A DNA stretch of 64,000 bases, from assembly GCF_013177695.1 (NCBI RefSeq), contig NZ_WOEY01000083.1, positions 1-64,000 on the forward strand. The letters run 5' to 3'. The translations under genes and the position numbers were made by a program. The stretch is from Paraburkholderia solitsugae (GTDB lineage Bacteria; Pseudomonadota; Gammaproteobacteria; Burkholderiales; Burkholderiaceae). Below the pieces are notes generated by a model. That model was not told the origin of the DNA. It saw only the letters and a program-made list of their open reading frames with translations, and did no database searches. This document shows, one piece after another, positions 58,218 to 64,000 of this stretch. Positions within the stretch are counted from its first letter, which is position 1; each line of letters opens with the position of its first letter.

Positions 58218-58331
58218 ATGGATGTGCTGTACGTCGGGGGGATGGTGCTATTCGCAGCGCTGACCTTTGCTTTGATTGCCGGCTGCGAGAAGTTGATGCA
58301 GTTCCGGCGCGGCCAGGGAGCACGCTCATGA
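58218..58331 (+). CDS. 37-residue membrane peptide, first gene of the kdp operon
   Basis: Reads MDVLYVGGMVLFAALTFALI, then AGCEKLMQFRRGQGARS. One membrane helix covers residues 4-22 and a basic tail follows. Its stop overlaps the ATG of kdpF by four bases (ATGA), and GGAG lies 7 bases before its own ATG, so translation is very likely. It is distinct from KdpF and not part of the E. coli operon. I recall similar peptides in Burkholderia kdp loci. It could stabilise the KdpFABC complex or help membrane insertion. Confidence 0.65.
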   Translation: MDVLYVGGMVLFAALTFALIAGCEKLMQFRRGQGARS

Positions 58332-58420
58332 CCTGGATTCTGTGGCTATCAGGCGCTGCTACTGCGCTGCTGTTCGCTTACCTCGTCTATGCGCTGCTGC
58401 GCGCGGAGGACATTGAATGA
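58328..58420 (+). CDS. kdpF: Potassium-transporting ATPase subunit F
   Basis: A 30-residue single-helix peptide: MTWILWLSGAATALLFAYLV then YALLRAEDIE. Short length, one helix and acidic end match KdpF, which stabilises the KdpABC complex in the inner membrane. Its start overlaps the 37-residue ORF and its stop overlaps kdpA, each by four bases, so the genes are translationally coupled. Confidence 0.88.
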   Translation: MTWILWLSGAATALLFAYLVYALLRAEDIE

Positions 58421-60222
58421 ACTCCAACAATGTCCTGCAAACGGTCATTTTTCTGGTCGTGCTGCTCGCGGCCGCCGTGCCCGTTGCCCGCTATCTGACG
58501 CGCGTGATGGACGGCACCTCTCGCGTGGTCCGCTTCGGCGGTCCGCTCGAGCGTTTGCTGTACCGTATCGCCGGGGTCGACTCGTCGACGGAAATGAGCT
58601 GGAAGCACTACGCCATCGCCACGGTCGCGTTCAACGTGCTCGGCGTGCTGGTCCTGTACCTCCTGTTGCGTGTGCAAGGCTGGCTGCCGGGCAACCCGCA
58701 AGCCTTCGGTCCGATGTCGGTCGACAGCGCCTTCAATACGGCTGTCAGCTTCGTCACCAACACCAACTGGCAGGATTACACGCCTGAGCAGACCGCCGGC
58801 TATCTGGCGCAGATGCTCGGCCTGACGGTGCAGAACTTCCTGTCCGCTGCCACCGGCATCGTCGTGGTCATCGCGCTGATCCGCGGCTTCGCACGTCATA
58901 CGGCGCAGACCATCGGTAACTTCTGGGTCGACATCACACGTGTGACGCTGTACGTGCTGCTGCCGATGGCGGTGATCGTCGCTGGCTTGCTGATGAGCCA
59001 GGGCGTCATCCAGAACTTCAAGTCGTATCAGGACGTGCCGACCCTGCAAACCACAACGTATGCTGCGCCGAAGCTCGATGCACAAGGCAACCCGGTGAAG
59101 GACGCGAAGGGCAATGCGGTGACGGTCGACACCAAGGTGACGACGCAGACCATCGCAATGGGCCCGGTGGCGTCGCAGGAAGCGATCAAGATGCTCGGCA
59201 CCAACGGTGGCGGCTTCTTCAACGCGAACTCGGCACACCCGTACGAAAACCCGACGCCGTTCAGCAACTTCCTGCAGATCTTTTCGATGCTGATTATCCC
59301 GGCGGCGCTGGCCCTGGTGTTCGGCCGGATGATCGCGGACCGCAAACAGGGTATTGCTGTACTTGCCGTGATGACGATCGCATTCGCTGCGTGCGTGGTG
59401 GGTGAAATCAGCGCGGAACAGGCCGGCAACCCGACCCTGGCCTCGCTGAACGTCGACCAGTCCGCCAATGCGTTGCAGTCCGGCGGCAACATGGAAGGCA
59501 AGGAAACGCGCTTCGGTATCGCGCAGTCGGGCATCTTCACAGTCGCCACGACGGCGGCATCGTGCGGTGCAGTCGACAACACGCACGACTCGCTGACCCC
59601 GCTCGGCGGCCTCTATCCGATGCTGCTGATCCAGTTGGGCGAAGTGATCTTCGGCGGTGTCGGCTCCGGTATGTACGGGATGCTTGTGTTCGCCATGCTC
59701 GCCGTGTTCGTGGCAGGCCTGATGATCGGTCGCACGCCTGAATATGTCGGCAAGAAGATTGAAGCGTATGAGATGAAGATGGTGTCGATCGTTGTGCTGC
59801 TCACGCCGCTGCTGGTGCTCGTGGGGACCTCGATCGCGGTGCTGACCGATGCGGGCAAGGCAGGTATCGCCAACCCCGGTCCGCACGGCTTCTCGGAAAT
59901 TCTCTACGCGTTCAGCTCGGCTGCGAACAACAACGGTAGCGCGTTTGCCGGCCTGACGGTCAGCACACCGTTCTACAACTGGTTGACCGCGATTGCGATG
60001 TGGTTTGGCCGCTTCGGCTCGCTCATTCCGGTGCTGGCAATTGCCGGCTCGCTGGCAGGCAAGAAACGCCTGGCGGTTACCGGTGGCACGCTGCCCACGC
60101 ATGGTCCGCTGTTTGTCGTGCTGCTGCTTGGCACCGTGCTGCTCGTCGGCGCACTGACGTACGTGCCTGCGCTCGCTCTCGGCCCCGGCGTCGAACATCT
60201 GTTGATGATCGCCGGCCATTAA
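58417..60222 (+). CDS. kdpA: Potassium-transporting ATPase subunit A
   Basis: A 601-residue potassium-channel-like subunit with about ten membrane helices. It binds K+ in its selectivity filter. Filter-type segments appear as FVTNTNWQDYTPEQT near 110, TNGGGFFNANSAHPYENP near 264 and AASCGAVDNTHDSL near 380. It provides the K+ path of the P-type ATPase KdpFABC, used at micromolar potassium. Overlaps kdpF by four bases; kdpB follows after 30 bp. Confidence 0.97.
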   Translation: MNSNNVLQTVIFLVVLLAAAVPVARYLTRVMDGTSRVVRFGGPLERLLYRIAGVDSSTEMSWKHYAIATVAFNVLGVLVLYLLLRVQGWLPGNPQAFGPMSVDSAFNTAVSFVTNTNWQDYTPEQTAGYLAQMLGLTVQNFLSAATGIVVVIALIRGFARHTAQTIGNFWVDITRVTLYVLLPMAVIVAGLLMSQGVIQNFKSYQDVPTLQTTTYAAPKLDAQGNPVKDAKGNAVTVDTKVTTQTIAMGPVASQEAIKMLGTNGGGFFNANSAHPYENPTPFSNFLQIFSMLIIPAALALVFGRMIADRKQGIAVLAVMTIAFAACVVGEISAEQAGNPTLASLNVDQSANALQSGGNMEGKETRFGIAQSGIFTVATTAASCGAVDNTHDSLTPLGGLYPMLLIQLGEVIFGGVGSGMYGMLVFAMLAVFVAGLMIGRTPEYVGKKIEAYEMKMVSIVVLLTPLLVLVGTSIAVLTDAGKAGIANPGPHGFSEILYAFSSAANNNGSAFAGLTVSTPFYNWLTAIAMWFGRFGSLIPVLAIAGSLAGKKRLAVTGGTLPTHGPLFVVLLLGTVLLVGALTYVPALALGPGVEHLLMIAGH

Positions 60223-60252
60223 TACGGGCCATTCGAGAAAAACGAGGATTCA

Positions 60253-62337
60253 ATGACTGAACATAATGCAACGCGGTCCATGTTCGATCCGGCGCTAGTG
60301 CGTCCGGCGATCGTGGACTCATTCAAGAAACTCACGCCACGCACGCAGTTCCGTAACCCGGTGATGTTCTGCGTGTACGTCGGCAGCATCCTGACGACGA
60401 TCCTCTGGATCGCCGCCCTGGGCGGCCAGGCCGAAGCGCCCGCGGGGTTCATCCTCGCGGTCGCGCTGTGGCTGTGGTTCACGGTGCTGTTCGCCAACTT
60501 CGCAGAAGCGCTCGCTGAAGGCCGTTCAAAGGCCCAGGCTGCGTCGCTGCGCAGTGCGAAGAAAGACGTGATGGCCAAGAAGCTCAACGAGCCGCATCCG
60601 AAGTCGCCGATTCGCATTCTGACGGCGTCCGATCTGCGTAAAGGCGACGTGGTGCTGGTCGAAACCGGCGACGTGATTCCGGCCGACGGCGAAGTGATCG
60701 ACGGTGTCGCGTCGGTTGACGAATCGGCGATTACCGGCGAATCCGCACCAGTGATCCGCGAATCGGGCGGCGACTTTACGTCGGTGACGGGCGGCACGCG
60801 CGTGCTGTCGGACTGGATCGTCGTGCGCGTCACGGCGAATCCGGGCGAAGCCTTCCTCGACCGCATGATTGCGATGGTCGAAGGCGCGAAGCGTCAAAAG
60901 ACGCCGAACGAAATCGCGCTGACGATTCTGCTGGTTGCGCTGACGATCGTGATGCTGCTCGCCACCGCGACGCTGCTGCCGTTCTCGATGTTCTCCGTCG
61001 AAGCCGTCAAGGCTGGCCATGTGGTGAGCATCACCGCGCTCGTGGCACTGCTGGTGTGTCTGATTCCGACCACCATCGGCGGCCTGCTGTCCGCCATTGG
61101 TGTGGCCGGTATGAGCCGCATGATGCAGGCCAACGTGATTGCAACGTCAGGCCGTGCCGTGGAAGCTGCAGGTGACGTCGATGTGCTGCTGCTCGACAAG
61201 ACCGGCACAATCACGCTCGGTAACCGTCAGGCTTCGACCTTTGTGCCGGCGCCGGGCGTGACCGAAGAAACGTTGGCTGATGCTGCGCAACTGTCGTCGC
61301 TGGCGGACGAAACGCCGGAAGGCCGCAGTATCGTCGTGCTCGCCAAGCAGCGCTTCAACATCCGCGCTCGCGACATGGCGTCGTTGCATGCAGTCTTCCT
61401 CGCCTTCACCGCACAAACGCGGATGAGCGGTGTGGACCTGCCGGGCCGCGAGATCCGTAAGGGCGCAGCCGATGCCGTCAAGAACTACGTCGAAGCGAAC
61501 GGCGGCCGTTATCCGACGGAAGTGAGCAACGCCGTGGCTGAAGTGGCGCGTCGTGGCAGCACGCCGCTGGTGGTGGCCGAGAAGGGCGAGCATGGCGCAC
61601 GCGTGCTCGGCGTGATCGAGCTGAAGGACATCGTCAAGGGCGGCATCAAGGAGCGTTTCGCCGAACTGCGCAAGATGGGTATCAAGACCATCATGGTGAC
61701 GGGCGACAACCGCCTGACGGCAGCCGCCATTGCCGCGGAAGCGGGCGTTGACGACTTCCTCGCGGAAGCCACCCCGGAGGCGAAGCTTGCAACGATCCGC
61801 GCGCACCAGGCCGAAGGCAAGCTGGTGGCGATGACCGGTGACGGTACCAACGACGCTCCGGCGCTGGCGCAAGCCGACGTCGCAGTGGCGATGAATACCG
61901 GCACGCAGGCGGCGAAGGAAGCCGGCAACATGGTCGACCTCGATTCGAACCCGACCAAGCTGATCGAGATCGTCGAAATCGGCAAGCAGATGCTGATGAC
62001 GCGCGGCTCGCTGACGACGTTCTCGATTGCCAACGACGTCTCCAAGTACTTCGCGATTATCCCGGCTGCCTTTGCGAGCACCTATCCGGCACTGAACAGG
62101 CTGAACGTGATGCATCTGGCCACACCGGCCTCGGCGATCATGTCGGCGGTGATCTTCAACGCACTGATCATCGTGCTGCTGATTCCGCTGGCGCTGAAGG
62201 GCGTGAAGTACCGGCCGCTCGGTGCCTCGATCCTGCTGCGCCGCAATCTGCTGGTATATGGCCTTGGCGGGATCATCGTGCCGTTTATCGGCATCAAGCT
62301 GATCGACATGGTGCTGGCCGCGCTCGGCTGGGTTTAA
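60253..62337 (+). CDS. kdpB: Potassium-transporting ATPase ATP-binding subunit
   Basis: A 694-residue P-type ATPase catalytic subunit. Phosphorylation site DKTGTITLGNRQA is near residue 316, TGES in the actuator domain near 162, and hinge motif TGDGTNDAPALAQADVAVAMN near 535. The N-domain's FTAQTRMSG and KGA (GREIRKGAADAV) are near 381-400. ATP hydrolysis drives K+ uptake. Start ATG 60253 has AACGAGGAT upstream. kdpC follows after 54 bp. Confidence 0.97.
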   Translation: MTEHNATRSMFDPALVRPAIVDSFKKLTPRTQFRNPVMFCVYVGSILTTILWIAALGGQAEAPAGFILAVALWLWFTVLFANFAEALAEGRSKAQAASLRSAKKDVMAKKLNEPHPKSPIRILTASDLRKGDVVLVETGDVIPADGEVIDGVASVDESAITGESAPVIRESGGDFTSVTGGTRVLSDWIVVRVTANPGEAFLDRMIAMVEGAKRQKTPNEIALTILLVALTIVMLLATATLLPFSMFSVEAVKAGHVVSITALVALLVCLIPTTIGGLLSAIGVAGMSRMMQANVIATSGRAVEAAGDVDVLLLDKTGTITLGNRQASTFVPAPGVTEETLADAAQLSSLADETPEGRSIVVLAKQRFNIRARDMASLHAVFLAFTAQTRMSGVDLPGREIRKGAADAVKNYVEANGGRYPTEVSNAVAEVARRGSTPLVVAEKGEHGARVLGVIELKDIVKGGIKERFAELRKMGIKTIMVTGDNRLTAAAIAAEAGVDDFLAEATPEAKLATIRAHQAEGKLVAMTGDGTNDAPALAQADVAVAMNTGTQAAKEAGNMVDLDSNPTKLIEIVEIGKQMLMTRGSLTTFSIANDVSKYFAIIPAAFASTYPALNRLNVMHLATPASAIMSAVIFNALIIVLLIPLALKGVKYRPLGASILLRRNLLVYGLGGIIVPFIGIKLIDMVLAALGWV

Positions 62338-62391
62338 CAGGCTGTGTCCGGCGGCATTGGCTGCCGGACGCGTCTAAAAGGATTGCCAATC

Positions 62392-62967
62392 ATGAAACTT
62401 TTTCGTCCGCTTATCGTGATCTTTGTCGTGCTGTCGGCGATCACGGGTCTCGCTTACCCGGCCGTGATGACCGCCATCGGCCAGACCGCGTTCCACGATC
62501 AGGTCAACGGCAGCATGATCGAACAGAACGGCAAGGTGGTCGGCTCGAAGCTGATCGGCCAGCAGTTCGATGCGCCGCAGTACTTCTGGGGCCGTCTGTC
62601 GGCCATCAGCCCGAAACCGTACGACTCGACGAACTCGGGTGGCTCGAACCTCGGGCCGACCAACCCGGCGTTGTCGGATGAAGTCAAAGGCCGTCTCGAC
62701 GCGTTGAAAGCGGCGGGTACCGACATGTCGAAGCCGGTGCCGATCGACCTCGTGACGTCGTCGGGTAGTGGCCTCGATCCGGAAATCAGCCCGGCTGCGG
62801 CGGCTTACCAGATCGACCGTGTCGCGAAGGCGCGCAAGATGTCGCCGAACGACGTGCAGGCGCTGGTCGACCGCTACACCACCGGCCGCCAGTTCGGTGT
62901 ACTTGGTGAAGCACGCGTCAACGTGCTGCAGTTGAATCTCGCACTCGACGCTGCGCATCAAGGCTAA
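62392..62967 (+). CDS. kdpC: Potassium-transporting ATPase subunit C
   Basis: A 191-residue subunit with one N-terminal membrane helix (LFRPLIVIFVVLSAITGLAYP) and a periplasmic domain with FWGRLSAISPKPYDSTNSGGSN near 66, SGLDPEISPAAA near 138 and the conserved ARKMSP region. It is required for assembly and ATP affinity of KdpFABC. ATG 62392 is preceded by AAAAGGA; the frame open back to 62344 is not supported. Confidence 0.96.
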   Translation: MKLFRPLIVIFVVLSAITGLAYPAVMTAIGQTAFHDQVNGSMIEQNGKVVGSKLIGQQFDAPQYFWGRLSAISPKPYDSTNSGGSNLGPTNPALSDEVKGRLDALKAAGTDMSKPVPIDLVTSSGSGLDPEISPAAAAYQIDRVAKARKMSPNDVQALVDRYTTGRQFGVLGEARVNVLQLNLALDAAHQG

Positions 62968-62985
62968 GCGAGTGGGGAGGACAAG

Positions 62986-63012
62986 GACGGCGCCCGGTGC
63001 GGCGCCGTCTTT
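62986..63012 (+). terminator. Intrinsic-terminator-like hairpin between kdpC and kdpD
   Basis: GACGGCGCC (62986-62994), loop CGGTGC, GGCGCCGTC (63001-63009), followed by TTT. A 9-bp perfect GC stem 19 bp after kdpC. Beyond it, GGCCGCCATTTG occurs twice (63037-63048, 63053-63064). It may reduce read-through into kdpD. Confidence 0.65.
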
Positions 63013-63153
63013 GCCTTTTGTGGCGCGGCGTTTTGTGGCCGCCATTTGACGGGGCCGCCATTTGCGGTGAAGCCACTACCGTGCCACCATGTACCTGATG
63101 CAGCCCCGTGGACCCACGCAGGCTGTCATCGAACAGACCCATAAACAGAAAGC

Positions 63154-64000
63154 ATGAACCGACCCGATCCTGACGAACTGCTCGACAAGCTGCAACGCGA
63201 CGAAGAAAAGCGTCAGCGGGGCAGGCTGAAGGTTTTCTTCGGCGCGTCGGCGGGCGTCGGCAAGACCTATGCGATGTTGCAGGCCGCGCGGCGCCGAGCC
63301 GATGAAGGCGCGGACGTGGTGGTCGGCATCGCCGAAACGCATGGCCGCAGCGAAACCGCTGCGCTGCTCGAAGGGCTCGACGTGCTGCCGCTCGCGGTGA
63401 TCGAGTATCGCGGCCGCAAGCTTGGCGAGTTCGATCTCGACGCCGCGCTCGCCCGCAAACCGCAACTGATTCTCGTCGACGAGCTCGCGCATTCGAACGT
63501 GCAGGGCGCACGGCATCTGAAGCGCTGGCAGGACGTCTACGAACTGCTCGATGCGGGCATCGACGTCTACACCACGGTCAACGTCCAGCACCTCGAAAGC
63601 CTGAACGACGTCGTCGGCCAGATCACCGGCATCCGCGTCTGGGAGACGGTGCCCGACCGCGTGTTCGATCGCGCCGACGAAGTCACGCTGGTCGACCTGC
63701 CCGCCGAAGAACTGCTCGACCGGATGCGCGACGGTAAGGTGTATTTGCCGCAGCAGGCCGAGCGCGCGGTGCGCAACTTCTTTCGCAAGGGCAACCTGAT
63801 CGCGCTGCGCGAGCTGGCATTGCGCCGTACCGCCGACCGTGTCGATGCGCAGATGCGGGAATATCGCGCCGATCGTTCGATCCAGCGGATCTGGCAGGCG
63901 CGTGAGCGCTTGCTGGTGTGCGTCGGCCCCGGCCCGGAAGCGCCGATGCTGGTGCGCGCGGCAGCGCGCCTCGCCGCCAGCCTGAAGGCTGACTGGATCG
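63154..64000 (+). CDS. kdpD: Sensor histidine kinase KdpD, N-terminal part (runs off right edge)
   Basis: The visible 282 residues start MNRPDPDELLDKLQRDEEKR and carry the KdpD N-terminal domain: Walker A GASAGVGKTYAML near 30, ILVDELAHSNVQGARHLKRWQDV near 107-130, and VNVQHLESLNDVV near 143. A USP-like domain begins near 255 (LLVCVGPGPEAP). KdpD senses potassium limitation and turgor and phosphorylates KdpE, which activates kdpFABC. The membrane and kinase domains are outside the window. It lies 186 bp after kdpC; no other gene intervenes. Confidence 0.95.
   Translation, partial: MNRPDPDELLDKLQRDEEKRQRGRLKVFFGASAGVGKTYAMLQAARRRADEGADVVVGIAETHGRSETAALLEGLDVLPLAVIEYRGRKLGEFDLDAALARKPQLILVDELAHSNVQGARHLKRWQDVYELLDAGIDVYTTVNVQHLESLNDVVGQITGIRVWETVPDRVFDRADEVTLVDLPAEELLDRMRDGKVYLPQQAERAVRNFFRKGNLIALRELALRRTADRVDAQMREYRADRSIQRIWQARERLLVCVGPGPEAPMLVRAAARLAASLKADWI

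Noticed and set aside
58387..60219. 610-residue minus-strand frame over kdpA
   Set aside because: Antisense shadow of kdpA.

Overview
The window reads as chromosomal DNA of a Burkholderia-type betaproteobacterium, most likely Paraburkholderia. The evidence is the high GC content, the Burkholderiales gene order purD-hemF-nadD-rsfS-rlmH-maf-rng, a polyhydroxyalkanoate (PHA) granule module, a full kdp operon, and an interspersed repeat of a style I associate with this genus. I see no rRNA, tRNA, CRISPR array, insertion sequence or prophage. The genus call rests on recognising protein families, not on a search.

Layout, left to right. 1-7.2 kb: the N-terminal end of an FtsK-like translocase (cut by the window edge), a META-domain lipoprotein, purT, two small envelope proteins, and an acetolactate-synthase-like/aldehyde-dehydrogenase gene pair. 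7.2-15.6 kb: nucleic-acid functions (rhlE RNA helicase, gluQ and trhO tRNA modification, dnaE), with a hexanucleotide tandem repeat between rhlE and gluQ. 15.7-24.7 kb: an outer-membrane polysaccharide/LPS region with msbA, five glycosyltransferases and an O-antigen ligase, several transcribed divergently. 24.8-35.7 kb: rdgC, a membrane protein fused to a papain-like domain, two transglutaminase-like proteins, an MFS transporter, two VOC proteins, an SH3/NlpC-P60 lipoprotein and a double-Mop molybdate-binding protein.

35.9-42.2 kb: a free-methionine-sulfoxide reductase, then a compact Rieske oxygenase-rubredoxin-rubredoxin reductase operon that looks like a self-contained electron chain, closed by a strong terminator and facing a LysR regulator. 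A PAS-GGDEF-EAL phosphodiesterase diverges from the regulator. 42.4-44.8 kb: PHA granule genes (phasin, PHB-depolymerase-type esterase, ribbon-helix-helix regulator). 44.9-46.6 kb: a visibly AT-richer accessory patch with an unknown three-helix membrane protein followed by a 54-residue proline-rich peptide, plus another small orphan protein.

46.8-57.9 kb: housekeeping genes mostly on the minus strand (rng, maf, rlmH, rsfS, nadD, hemF, purD, yebC, upp), then SDR, mgsA and quinone reductase genes on the plus strand. 57.9-64 kb: the high-affinity potassium system, with a 37-residue leader ORF, kdpF, kdpA, kdpB, kdpC, an intrinsic-terminator-like hairpin and the start of kdpD (cut by the right edge).

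The best candidates for something undescribed are the membrane protein plus proline-rich peptide pair (44.97-45.88 kb), the HdeD-like/papain-fold fusion (27.1-28.5 kb) and the rubredoxin-fed Rieske oxygenase (36.5-39.0 kb).
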